IMG/VR virus record: IMGVR_UViG_3300046653_000045
Span: 1-37,129 of that record
Length of the DNA: 37,129 nucleotides
From: a virus
Strand: one strand, 5' to 3'
Of the stretch, positions 15,139-22,761 are shown in pieces; the stretch's first letter is position 1, and the number at the start of each line of letters is the position of its first letter. The notes under the pieces were generated by a model. It did no database searches and had not been told where the DNA came from. It saw nothing but the letters and a program-made list of their open reading frames with translations. The position numbers and the translations under genes are program-made.

Positions 15139-16783
15139 CTTCGCCCGGTTGCCTTTCTCGGTTGAGTATTCCGTCGATAACCGACTGCGGAGGAAGCTTG
15201 TTGTTGGCGCGCTTGATTTCCCACATGAGATCACAAGCGTTCTTGTAGCTCAAATTGATTGCGGGAATTCCCAGTGCTTCCAGTGTCTTCGTCTGGTTGT
15301 AGTTGGCTAGGCCCTTCGCTTCTCGCATTTTAAGGTTTCCGATTAACTTCGAAGCTTGCGCCTTGGTTAGGCCCTTGGGAACGTCGATCTTGCGGGATTG
15401 CATCCACGCCATCTGCGCCTCGCTTGGTACCGCGCCACTGAAACGCTCGTCCCAAGTGTCCTGCTTGGTCTTGGACATGTGCATGACATCGAAGGGGTTG
15501 TAGACTTGACCCTTCTGGTAATTCGAGCGGGCAGCAATGAGGGCCTTGCGAGCCTTCTCGTTGCGGATTTTCTCGCGTGCCTCTTCGAGGGCTTCGCCGG
15601 CCTGCTTGCCTTTGCTGGCGTTGACGATCTTCTTTGCTAGGGCTACTTCGTCTTCGTCGTACTTGCCTCCGAGGATATCAAGTGCGCTGGCCAGGTCGTG
15701 ACGCCCGCTGTTTCCCGTGAATTCCAGGACCAGGCAGTCCTCCTTGCCAGGGTAAGGGCGCAACCCTCGACCGATGATTTGTGCGTGCAGTGAACGGCTC
15801 TTGGTTGGCCTGCCCTGCGCGATGCAGGACACAGGCGGGCAGTCGTAGCCCTCGGTTGCGATCCCGCAATTGGTCAGGTATTGGAAGTCCCCGCGCTCGA
15901 ATCCTGCGAGGATGCTACGCCTGACATCGACAGGGGTCTTCCCGTTCACCGACCGTGCAGAGCCTGGCTTGATGACGTTGAACAGCTCGGCGCTGCGAGT
16001 GGCGTTGTCAACGCTCGTGGTGAAGAACAAGGTCTTTAAGTCCCCGGACTCCTCAACCGTAGATTTCACCATGTGGGCAATGGCAGCCTCTACCATCGCT
16101 GCATCCAAATCCCCCTGATTCAGGTCTCCCGCCGTGGTCCTGCATGATGACAGGTCTAGCTCTCCCAGGAAGATGGGCAGGATCCGAATGGGGCACAGGT
16201 AGCCGTCTTTTATTGCATCGTCGATCTCGTAAACGTAGGCGACGGACTCGAAGACCAAGCCCATCGCTTTTTCGTCTGCTCGGTCAGGGGTGGCCGTAAC
16301 TCCGAGTAGCTTGGCTCCAGAGAAGTGATCGAAGATTCTGCGATAGCTAGGCGATGGCGCGTGGTGGGCCTCGTCGCACACAACGATACCGAAATGGTCC
16401 GGTTTCCATCTGGACAATCTGTCTGGCTGGGACAGCGTTTGCACGCTGCCAACAACAATTCGCTCGTTGCCAGCGTAGAAATCAGCTTGCTCGAGCCCAA
16501 CCATCTCACCGGTTTCTTTGCCTAGCCTTCCCCGTGCCTGCTGTAGCAGCTCGTCCCTGTGGGCAAGTACCAAAACTTTGCCTGGCCAATGACGGGCAAC
16601 CTCGGTGAACACGCGTGTTTTCCCGGTGCCCGTTGGTATCACGAGAAGCGTGCTTCTGAATTCCGCAAGCTTCTCCCCAATGCCATCAACAGCATCACGC
16701 TGATATGGTCGCAGCGATTGGTCGGTTGAATGCGGAACCACCAGGCCGGAATCGAGCGTATCGAAAGCAAGTCCTAGCTGCAT
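15131..16783 (-). CDS. SF2 DEAH-box helicase, 550 aa
   Basis: Full superfamily 2 motif set: Walker A PTGTGKT (about 50-56), motif II DEAH (137-140), motif III VTATPDR (162-168), motif V IATEGYDCP (308-316) and motif VI QIIGRGLRP (335-343). A RecG/RAD25-like two-domain core with a C-terminal extension of about 150 residues. It uses ATP to move on or remodel DNA, likely at replication forks or recombination intermediates. The start at MQLGLAFDTLD (ATG 16783, AGGA upstream) was preferred over a longer frame that runs antisense-like through the ParB-like gene. Overlaps that gene by 10 bp. Confidence 0.85.
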   Translation of the reverse strand: MQLGLAFDTLDSGLVVPHSTDQSLRPYQRDAVDGIGEKLAEFRSTLLVIPTGTGKTRVFTEVARHWPGKVLVLAHRDELLQQARGRLGKETGEMVGLEQADFYAGNERIVVGSVQTLSQPDRLSRWKPDHFGIVVCDEAHHAPSPSYRRIFDHFSGAKLLGVTATPDRADEKAMGLVFESVAYVYEIDDAIKDGYLCPIRILPIFLGELDLSSCRTTAGDLNQGDLDAAMVEAAIAHMVKSTVEESGDLKTLFFTTSVDNATRSAELFNVIKPGSARSVNGKTPVDVRRSILAGFERGDFQYLTNCGIATEGYDCPPVSCIAQGRPTKSRSLHAQIIGRGLRPYPGKEDCLVLEFTGNSGRHDLASALDILGGKYDEDEVALAKKIVNASKGKQAGEALEEAREKIRNEKARKALIAARSNYQKGQVYNPFDVMHMSKTKQDTWDERFSGAVPSEAQMAWMQSRKIDVPKGLTKAQASKLIGNLKMREAKGLANYNQTKTLEALGIPAINLSYKNACDLMWEIKRANNKLPPQSVIDGILNRERQPGEDG

Positions 16784-17892
16784 TTTCCTAGGTCCGTCAC
16801 GAATTTCATTTTTCCGTTGAACATCACCACCGCGTGCGTTCCATCGTCCTTCAGCTGTCCGGGCAACGAATGCATCTCGTGCGCGCGTAGCCACCCGCGC
16901 CCAGAGCAAGCCTTGCACTGGTTCTGCACCTTCTGAATGACCTTGCAGTACAGGCACACGGTCTCGGGCATCAACTGCCGGACGGCTACGGCGGAAGCGT
17001 GCAGGGCAGCCTTTACCGTCGGATAGTCAATCAGGTGGCGGGTGCAGTCGGCCTGCATCCGCTTGAGCTTGTCGTCGAGGTGAGAAAGAAACACATGCTC
17101 GCTGTAGGCGTCGGAGATTACCTCCTTGGGCACGGCCAGGCCGTGGCAGTCGATGCACTCCGTCTCCTCGCTCTCCTCTTCTGCTTCTGGCTTTTTCTTT
17201 GCTCGGTGGACGGCAGACTCGACCGCGCTCGGTGTTTTCCCGGTGAGCTTGGCCACCTTTTTGATGGCGTTCTTCTTGGCGCCGCCGGAGTGGCGTCCGG
17301 GCTTGGGCGATGGCGTAGGGGCCGTTTCCTCGTCGCCACCATCTGTCGGCAAGTCCTCCATGGCGTACGTGCGTGTGACGATTCCGTTCTCGCTTTTTTC
17401 AATCTTTGTCGGAGCTTGGCATCCAGAATATGCGTCGCTCTCCCCATCCCCATCTCCGTCATCATCCTCCTCCTCCTCAACCGTCGGGAAGTCCCCTCCG
17501 TGCTCGGCTACGATGCGCACCAGCTCTGCCAGGCTCGCGTCGCGTTCCGCTGAGTCGTGTCGGCGGTAGACGTTCTCGACGTGGGTCAGAGCCTCCAGCG
17601 CCGCCGGAGAGCCCTTGACCAGCAGCACATCCACCGCTCGCAGGCCTAGGTTGAGGCACGCGGCGATTCTATCGGAGCCAATGACCAGCCTGTTCGTCCT
17701 CCACGCTACCACCGGGGGCTGTGCAGGCTGCCCGCCAGAGGCCGCGAACGACTCGCCCAGGGCAATCACGCGGGGAAGTTTACGGCGGGCCGCTATGTCG
17801 CCGGGGAGGCGCATCTCGGCGATGGGGAATGATTTGAAAAACGCGCGTTCAATGCCGAGTGACGCGACTGTGGACCAGTTGACGATGCTCAT
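16774..17892 (-). CDS. ParB-like N-domain protein with HTH-like helix and zinc motifs, 372 aa
   Basis: Residues about 60-125 resemble the ParB/Srx nuclease-like fold: PPVVAWRTNRLVIGSDRIAA, a Leu/Val strand, then HVENVYRRHDSAERDASLAELV, like the ParB xENxxRxDLsxxE helix. An acidic disordered linker follows (a Glu/Asp run at about 139-153). Next are an HTH-like helix (KKNAIKKVAKLTGKTPSAVE) and two zinc-type sites: CIDC, and CLYC ... CKACSGRG, the last like a DnaJ CxxCxGxG knuckle. Probably DNA-binding; partition, nuclease or transcription roles are all possible. The ATG at 17892 overlaps the upstream stop (ATGA). Confidence 0.6.
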   Translation of the reverse strand: MSIVNWSTVASLGIERAFFKSFPIAEMRLPGDIAARRKLPRVIALGESFAASGGQPAQPPVVAWRTNRLVIGSDRIAACLNLGLRAVDVLLVKGSPAALEALTHVENVYRRHDSAERDASLAELVRIVAEHGGDFPTVEEEEDDDGDGDGESDAYSGCQAPTKIEKSENGIVTRTYAMEDLPTDGGDEETAPTPSPKPGRHSGGAKKNAIKKVAKLTGKTPSAVESAVHRAKKKPEAEEESEETECIDCHGLAVPKEVISDAYSEHVFLSHLDDKLKRMQADCTRHLIDYPTVKAALHASAVAVRQLMPETVCLYCKVIQKVQNQCKACSGRGWLRAHEMHSLPGQLKDDGTHAVVMFNGKMKFVTDLGKCS

Positions 17893-18563
17893 GTTGCGCT
17901 TTCTGTCCACGGAGCGGACGGCTGGAGGGTGAGGAGGTCTGCGATCTGCTGGTCGAGTTCGGCGTTCCTGGCGGCCCTGGCGCCCCTGGCGGCGCCCCAG
18001 GCGGCGCCCCAGGCGGCGCCCCAGGCGGCCCTGGCGGCACTGGCGGCACTGGCGGCGTCCCCGGCGGCCTCGGCGGCGTTCCTGGCGGCGCCCCTGGCGG
18101 CGTCCCTGGCGGCCCAGGCGGCCCAGGCGGCGGCCCTGGCGGCGTCCCAGGCGGCGTCCCTGGCGGCGTCCCTGGCGGCGTCCCAGGCGGCGTCCCCGGC
18201 GGCCCCGGCGGCGGCCCCGGCGGCCCTGGCGGCGGCCTCGGCGGCCCTGGCGGCGGCCTCAATTTGCTCGCAGGTGGCGTCGTCTGGGAGAGCTCGCAGA
18301 GTGGCGGCGTGGTCTAGGATGCCGGATTTTTCGCACGCGTTTGCTGCGTGGACGCGGGCGGCTCGCAGCGCCCACCGGCGCGCCAGCTCCGCTGCTGCTG
18401 GCGCTGCACCGTCGACGCATAGCCACCAGAGCAGCCAGTCCAGGCGTTTTTCTTTCGCGAGCAATTCCCAGCACTGCTGGGCCGTTGTGCAGTTGGCGGC
18501 TACCCACGTTCGACCGGTCTCACACGCGTCGATTTCGATAAAATGTTCGTCAAGTTTTGTCAT
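17889..18563 (-). CDS. Ala-repeat protein, paralog B, 224 aa
   Basis: N-terminal domain of about 100 residues with Trp and Cys (TAQQCWELLAKEKRLDWLLW), then a long Ala-rich array of period about four (AARDAAWDAARDAA), then a short conserved tail (NAELDQQIADLLTLQPSAPW). Similar DWLLW-type domains with AA-rich repeats are common as unknown phage genes. The Ala array would form a helical rod or solenoid. It is a paralog of 20820-21485. It lies between the ATPase gene and the ParB-like gene, coupled to the latter by ATGA. Frames on the other strand read as Gly/Pro collagen-like sequence and are shadows. Confidence 0.75.
   Translation of the reverse strand: MTKLDEHFIEIDACETGRTWVAANCTTAQQCWELLAKEKRLDWLLWWLCVDGAAPAAAELARRWALRAARVHAANACEKSGILDHAATLRALPDDATCEQIEAAARAAEAAARAAGAAAGAAGDAAWDAARDAARDAAWDAARAAAWAAWAARDAARGAARNAAEAAGDAASAASAARAAWGAAWGAAWGAARGARAARNAELDQQIADLLTLQPSAPWTESAT
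17978..18218. repeat. GC-rich short-period repeat of Ala-repeat gene B
   Basis: About 240 bp built from GGCGGC-containing 9- and 12-bp units, encoding the AAxDAAx array. It is longer and differently ordered than the equivalent 20969-21140 in paralog A, while flanking DNA is identical, so length change occurs inside the array. Confidence 0.8.
18219..18462. repeat. 244-bp exact repeat (second copy at 21141-21384)
   Basis: Bases 18219-18462 equal 21141-21384 with no mismatch seen, including wobble positions. They encode the central and N-terminal region of both Ala-repeat paralogs. A second identical block, 80 bp, covers the 3' ends of the genes (17898-17977 and 20889-20968). Outside these blocks the copies differ. 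This pattern indicates recent duplication or ongoing gene conversion. Confidence 0.9.
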
Positions 18564-18581
18564 GGCCGTTTCTCTCTCTCT

Positions 18582-19841
18582 CTACACGTCCGTGTTGTAC
18601 GACTCGGCCACGCCATCGACGAAAACGATTGCTCCTGGCTCCTCGCTGTGAATGACCTCCCAGATAATCTGTAGGTCGTTCTCCAGTGCGAATTGCTTGA
18701 CCACCTCTGTGCCGTCCTCATCCACGCACTCTGCGTCCTCGATCAAGATGGCCTTGAGCTGCGGATGGAGCCCGGCAACGATTGCACACGAGCAGCGGAT
18801 GCGGGCCGCCTTGGACGCCTGTGAGAACGGGTGCCCCTTGTAGAGCACGCCGCCCTCTGTGGCAAAGGCCAGCTCCGGGATTGGCCAAGGAGCCGCGGCA
18901 GTAAGGCGTGCCTTTTCCTTGTCTATCTCTGCAATCTGCAGGGTGAGGGCAGCTTTCTGCTTTTCGAAGTCGTCGACCTCGCCCTTTGCCTTGAGGCGCG
19001 CCTGCTTATTTCGCACGTTCGCATTGACCTGTTCGGCGGAGCGTATTCGCTCGGTGATTGCCGACGTGTCGATTGCGGGCTTGAGTTCTGCGACTGCCTT
19101 CTCGGTCTCCACCCGGCGCGCGCGCGCGGCAATGAGGGCTTCGTGCAAGCGCTTGCATTCAGCGGCCGCTTCCGAGTCTGTCTTGATGACAGCGTCGCGA
19201 TTGCGGTTGTGATCTTCGGCACGCTCCTTGTCGCTCACCAGATCGGCTACACTCACCTCTGCATCAGGTGCGGTCAGGCAGGCGATGGGGTAGGTGTTGA
19301 GTCGGCCAAATGCCCCATCGAGCTGGTTTCCCACCCGAGTGCGCTTGTCTTTCAGTTGGGCGAGCTTGCTGTTCTGCTCGGTGAAATCGAGATTGAGCAG
19401 CCGCCGAAGAATTTTTTCTTGCTCGAGCTTATCGGCCTTCTCGAATTCAATCGGAGAGAACGCCAGTAGGTTATAGAGCTTCTTCAGGATCTCCATCGGT
19501 GCGGACTGCTTGGTGCCGTCCTTGTCGCGCACAATGACTGTGATTTTTCCGGCCCTATCGATGCGTGATTCGACGGTGAGTTCTCCTAGGTCAATCATTC
19601 CCTCGGCGTGGTGCGCTCCTCCGTGTACCGGATCGTCGGGAACTTGGCGGCCGCCTCCTAGGGTGCCGCGAATGAACTTGAGCAGAGATGATTTACCTTG
19701 CTCATTCTTGCCCTTGAGCACGACCCAATTTCGGTCTAGCTCCACGTGCGCGGACTGCAGGCGCATGAAGTTTTCGACATCCACCTTGAGGATGCGCAGT
19801 GGTCCGGTCGGCTCGAATGGTTTTTCGTCTGTGGTTTTCAT
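18582..19841 (-). CDS. SbcC/RecF-like SMC-type ATPase, 419 aa
   Basis: N-terminal ATP-binding lobe with Walker A GKNEQGKSS (44-52) after the RILKVDVENFMRLQ strand typical of RecF/SbcC/Rad50 proteins. The middle is a coiled coil (about 210-310, rich in Glu/Lys/Ala), and the C-terminal lobe has a Walker B-like ILIEDAECVDEDG (about 365-377). It is compact compared with full SbcC. Likely a DNA-end or recombination ATPase. ATG 19841 has GGAG inside the last codons of the annealing-protein gene, whose stop lies 3 bp upstream, so the two are co-translated. No SbcD-like nuclease partner was recognised. Confidence 0.8.
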   Translation of the reverse strand: MKTTDEKPFEPTGPLRILKVDVENFMRLQSAHVELDRNWVVLKGKNEQGKSSLLKFIRGTLGGGRQVPDDPVHGGAHHAEGMIDLGELTVESRIDRAGKITVIVRDKDGTKQSAPMEILKKLYNLLAFSPIEFEKADKLEQEKILRRLLNLDFTEQNSKLAQLKDKRTRVGNQLDGAFGRLNTYPIACLTAPDAEVSVADLVSDKERAEDHNRNRDAVIKTDSEAAAECKRLHEALIAARARRVETEKAVAELKPAIDTSAITERIRSAEQVNANVRNKQARLKAKGEVDDFEKQKAALTLQIAEIDKEKARLTAAAPWPIPELAFATEGGVLYKGHPFSQASKAARIRCSCAIVAGLHPQLKAILIEDAECVDEDGTEVVKQFALENDLQIIWEVIHSEEPGAIVFVDGVAESYNTDV

Positions 19842-19844
19842 TGT

Positions 19845-20786
19845 CTACTCCATATCGGTTGGGTCGGTTGGGAAGGTATCGTCTTGTTCTTCTGGTCTGT
19901 CGTCGTTCGGATCGGTTGGCATTTCTCCGTTTTCTGCTGCGGTGATGAGCGTGGCCACCTGTGATTCGGATAGCTCCGCGAATGCTTTGATCGCAGTCGG
20001 GAGGCGAAGCATTCCGTTGGCCCATTGGAGTTTTGCGATCTTCTTCAGCTCGGCTGCGGCCTTAGCGTCCTTCATTCCGTCCAATTCCTCGGTCCACGGA
20101 TGTAGCTTTTCGAGAGCCTTGTTGAGACGACTCGCCGGGGTTGCGGTAGCCGGAGCAGGTTTCGCAGCTGCTGGCGCTGACTTCGGCGTGCTCCACGCTG
20201 CCGATGATGTGGCGAATTCGATCATGGTCTTGATCTCGGCGTTCGTAATTGCGTCGGCATCGGGAACAGATCGCTTTAGAGCCGTCTCGATCCACGTCCG
20301 CATTTCCGCGCCCTCGTGCACCCCGTGGCACAGCAGGATGTCGCACAACTCGTCCATGGGGTCAGTGATGACGGCCTGCTTACCATCGCCAACGTTTCCG
20401 TCGTCGTCGTAGTCCGCAGAGATTCCCGATAGAGGCGCGAGCAGATAGCGCCAGCAGTACGTGCGAGAGCTGCCAAATTCCTGCCAGCCGCCGGAGAAAG
20501 GTAGCGGCATAGACGAGGATTTCCATTGATCGTGCCAGTGCAGCGATACGGTCAGGACTCCGTCGTTGTAGGTCGCAGAGTGCGCGATTTCGTTTTTGCT
20601 AAGCGCTGGCGTGATCGCTTCCAGAACCTGGTCGAGTGTCGCGTATTTGTATCGGCCAGCTTTGCCACGGTCGGCGGTACGATTCGTGGAGAGTTTTTTG
20701 TATTCCCCTTGTGCCTTGGCGAGCGCGAGCATCAGCCCGCTAATGTCTTCGGATTGGGATTGTGTTGGTCCGGTCATAATAAGCAT
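19845..20786 (-). CDS. erf: ERF-family single-strand annealing protein, 313 aa
   Basis: N-terminal ERF core: LMLALAKAQGEYKKL, GRYKYATLDQVLEAITPAL, SKNEIAHSATY, then GSSRTYCWRYLLAPLSGI ending in SADYDDDG (about 105-130), the signature of ERF proteins (P22 Erf group). These bind ssDNA and anneal complementary strands during phage recombination and genome circularisation. The C-terminal third is a Pro/Ala linker and a small helical, acidic end. Start MLIM at 20786 or the second ATG at 20777; neither has a strong SD. A 70-bp repeat covers its first codons. Followed directly by the ATPase gene. Confidence 0.85.
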   Translation of the reverse strand: MLIMTGPTQSQSEDISGLMLALAKAQGEYKKLSTNRTADRGKAGRYKYATLDQVLEAITPALSKNEIAHSATYNDGVLTVSLHWHDQWKSSSMPLPFSGGWQEFGSSRTYCWRYLLAPLSGISADYDDDGNVGDGKQAVITDPMDELCDILLCHGVHEGAEMRTWIETALKRSVPDADAITNAEIKTMIEFATSSAAWSTPKSAPAAAKPAPATATPASRLNKALEKLHPWTEELDGMKDAKAAAELKKIAKLQWANGMLRLPTAIKAFAELSESQVATLITAAENGEMPTDPNDDRPEEQDDTFPTDPTDME

Positions 20787-20920
20787 GCTTTCTGTCCACG
20801 GAGCGGACGGCTGGAGGGGTTAGGTTTGGCGGCTACGGGCGAGGGTATCGTCGGATTGGGATTGTGTTGGTCCGGTCATAATAAGCATGCTTTCTGTCCA
20901 CGGAGCGGACGGCTGGAGGG
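20749..20920. repeat. 70-bp direct repeat across the 5' end of the annealing gene
   Basis: Bases 20749-20818 equal 20851-20920 (offset 102 bp). Copy 1 holds the functional start of the ERF gene. Copy 2 holds the same start codons fused in frame to the end of Ala-repeat gene A (TESMLIMTGPTQSQSDD), so gene A is now extended through a dead copy of the ERF start. The 32 bp between copies match 21847-21878. This is a recombination scar from tandem duplication. Confidence 0.9.
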
Positions 20921-21485
20921 TGAGGAGGTCTGCGATCTGCTGGTCGAGTTCGGCGTTCCTGGCGGCCCCGGAGGCCCTGGCGGCGGCCCCGGCGGCGCCC
21001 CTGGCGGCCCTGGCGGCCCTGGCGGTGGCCCCGGAGGCCCTGGCGGCGGCCCAGGCGGCGTCCCAGGCGGCGTCCCTGGCGGCCCAGGCGGCCCTGGCGG
21101 CGGCCTCGGCGGCGTCCCAGGCGGCGTTCCTGGCGGCCCAGGCGGCCCTGGCGGCGGCCTCGGCGGCCCTGGCGGCGGCCTCAATTTGCTCGCAGGTGGC
21201 GTCGTCTGGGAGAGCTCGCAGAGTGGCGGCGTGGTCTAGGATGCCGGATTTTTCGCACGCGTTTGCTGCGTGGACGCGGGCGGCTCGCAGCGCCCACCGG
21301 CGCGCCAGCTCCGCTGCTGCTGGCGCTGCACCGTCGACGCATAGCCACCAGAGCAGCCAGTCCAGGCGTTTTTCTTTCGCGAGCGATCCCCAGCACTGCT
21401 GGGCCGTCGTACAGTTGGCGGCTACCCACGCTAGCCCGGTCTCACACGCGTCGATTTTGATAAAATGTTCGTCGAGTTTTGTCAT
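20820..21485 (-). CDS. Ala-repeat protein, paralog A, 221 aa
   Basis: Same design as 17889-18563: an N-terminal Trp/Cys domain, an Ala-rich array (AARNAAWDAAEAAARAA), then NAELDQQIADLLTLQPSAPW. The C-terminus is extended by an inactive copy of the ERF start (MLIMTGPTQSQS) and the tail DDTLARSRQT, which is shared with the frame at 21847-21951. ATG 21485 follows AAGGA. The N-terminus differs from paralog B at a few residues (FIKID against FIEID; GLAW against GRTW; CWGS against CWEL), then is identical. First of the recombination genes in the leftward operon. Function unknown. Confidence 0.75.
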   Translation of the reverse strand: MTKLDEHFIKIDACETGLAWVAANCTTAQQCWGSLAKEKRLDWLLWWLCVDGAAPAAAELARRWALRAARVHAANACEKSGILDHAATLRALPDDATCEQIEAAARAAEAAARAAWAARNAAWDAAEAAARAAWAARDAAWDAAWAAARASGATARAARAARGAAGAAARASGAARNAELDQQIADLLTLQPSAPWTESMLIMTGPTQSQSDDTLARSRQT

Positions 21486-21536
21486 GAGGTGTCCTTGTCC
21501 TTCCGTCGTTTTCGGGATTGTTCTTACCGGGTCATT

Positions 21537-21752
21537 TCAGTTTTCGGGATCGTCGTCCGCGAATGGCGAATAGCGCGCAGCCGCTCGGATGCGCTCGCCG
21601 TCGAGCTGGTCGAGCCACTGCCCTAGCCTCTCGGCTCTATCGTGGCGGTCCGCACGCACAGCCTGCGCGGTCTGCAGGTAGGCGGTGACATCCCAGACGA
21701 CGGTGCCAGTGGTGGGGCTATTGAGGATGTATGCGAGCAGCATTGTGAGCAT
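21537..21752 (-). CDS. Small early protein, 71 aa
   Basis: ATG 21752 with GGAG 8 bp upstream. The first residues are hydrophobic (LTMLLAYILN); the remainder is charged and helical (RADRHDRAERLGQWLDQLDG). Could be a small soluble protein with a buried N-terminal helix. Unknown function; second or third gene of the leftward unit. Confidence 0.6.
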   Translation of the reverse strand: MLTMLLAYILNSPTTGTVVWDVTAYLQTAQAVRADRHDRAERLGQWLDQLDGERIRAAARYSPFADDDPEN

Positions 21753-21846
21753 GGAAAATCTCCGTGGTAGGTGCGGGCCCGGCCAATTCCGTAACCGAGC
21801 CCGCGGTTTCGACGCATCTATTGCTCCATGGTCCTCCGGTGTGGGG

Positions 21847-21951
21847 TTAGGGTTGGCGACTACGCACGAGGGTGTCGGCGTACTGCCGCTCGGTCAGCTG
21901 GACGCCACACCATACCCAGCGCGAGCTGGTGGGGTGGTTAGCGTAGATGGG
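21847..21951 (-). other. In-frame open extension behind an amber stop
   Basis: Directly after the TAG of the 74-aa gene (21952-21954) the same frame stays open for 34 codons to a TAA. It reads WVWCGVQLTERQYADTLVRS and ends RQP. It has no internal ATG or GTG start in frame. Its last residues ADTLVRSRQP match DDTLARSRQT at the end of Ala-repeat protein A, with DNA differences concentrated at few positions, so this is coding-like sequence. Possible readings: amber read-through giving a 109-aa product, a decayed gene, or a recombined gene end. Confidence 0.5.
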
Positions 21952-22176
21952 CTATGCTGCGACGTAGGCGATGATCGCGGCGATGTCGTCGGCAGATAGA
22001 CTCGGCATCGCGACTCGCGCGCCCGACACAAAGCGATCCCACTTGGCGGGGCATGCGCGCCTAACCTCGCAGAGTCGGCCGATGAAGTCGGAGGGGGTGC
22101 CTTGGGTCTTGCCAGTCAAGCGGGCCAATAGCGCGTTGAGTTGCTCGGTGCGGGTCGTCTGTGATGTCGTCGTCAT
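21952..22176 (-). CDS. First leftward early gene, 74 aa
   Basis: 74 residues: a Thr-rich start (MTTTSQTTRTEQLNALLARL), then FIGRLCEVRRACPAKWDRFV and a C-terminal helix (SLSADDIAAIIAYVAA). No family recognised. As first gene beside the divergent control region it could be an early regulator. No SD is seen before the ATG; a TTGGCA lies 24 bp upstream of the ATG, so a very short or absent leader is possible. Ends in TAG, with the frame continuing open beyond it. Confidence 0.55.
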   Translation of the reverse strand: MTTTSQTTRTEQLNALLARLTGKTQGTPSDFIGRLCEVRRACPAKWDRFVSGARVAMPSLSADDIAAIIAYVAA

Positions 22177-22431
22177 GTCTATGGGTAATGCATTAGCGGT
22201 GCCAAGATTTCAGCAGGCGAGAATCGACGGAAACACTGGGGATATTCTGGCACGGTCCTTGTCCTGACGAGAATTGTCACCCGAGAGTGACGTCTCTGGG
22301 CCGGAAAGCGCGCAAGTGTGCGGAATCATTGAGAGCCTAAAATTGTCACCGGGCCGCAAGAATTGCGGAGCAGGATGGAACGGACGGCTAATGGCGCGCG
22401 CGCCTGCGCGCGTTGTGCTATCATCATCATC
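22177..22431. promoter_or_regulatory. Divergent control region between early and late units
   Basis: 255 bp without a credible gene separates the minus-strand early unit from the plus-strand unit. It holds a 10-bp direct repeat AATTGTCACC at 22272-22281 and 22341-22350; the first forms GTCAC-CCGAGA-GTGAC. A hairpin CGCGCGC/GCGCGCG lies near 22395-22412. A TATCAT at 22419-22424 ends 7 bp before the ATG at 22432, which fits the -10 of a leaderless transcript, though no good -35 was found. TGTCAC is also the core of the 13304 and 26135 inverted repeats. Confidence 0.5.
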
Positions 22432-22761
22432 ATGAAGGTCGTAAAGGACGCCTCCTATTATGCGCCGGATGCGCTGCTAGACCGCGGTCTGCGAGCAATC
22501 AGTGACCTCGTGGACTCCCTGGCGGACGCACCGCCGGAGGACCAGGACCTAGACCACGCTAAGGCCCTATCCGTAGCGGTGCGCACCTGCTGTGAGGTGA
22601 GCCGGGAGAGCCGGGAGTCTCTGGAGGCTACGACAGAGCGCAACTTGCACGACGGGGACCTGCAGCGGCTGCTGGTGGCGTACCTGTCTCGCCTGCCAGA
22701 GGCAGATCGAGCGGCGCTTCTGCGTAGCACGGATGCTCAGAATCGTGCTACGCTGGCCTGA
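22432..22761 (+). CDS. First rightward gene, 109 aa, unknown
   Basis: The start was put at ATG 22432 (MKVVKDASYYAPDALL) rather than an upstream TTG, because the upstream codons read through a GC hairpin and a run of ATC. No SD precedes it, only TCATCATCATC. The protein is helical and acidic with regular Leu (LRAISDLVDSLADAPPEDQD; LQRLLVAYLSRLPEADRAALL). Its place before the packaging genes fits a small terminase subunit or regulator, but no HTH motif is clear. Overlaps the next gene (TGATG). Confidence 0.6.
   Translation: MKVVKDASYYAPDALLDRGLRAISDLVDSLADAPPEDQDLDHAKALSVAVRTCCEVSRESRESLEATTERNLHDGDLQRLLVAYLSRLPEADRAALLRSTDAQNRATLA

Noticed and set aside
20526-21239. Collagen-like Gly-Pro-Gly reading on the plus strand, and Pro-rich readings on the minus strand, in both GC-rich arrays
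   Set aside because: They are other frames of the Ala-repeat genes. The Ala frame has a normal, conserved N-terminal domain in both copies, while the Gly/Pro frames do not begin or end in recognisable domains.
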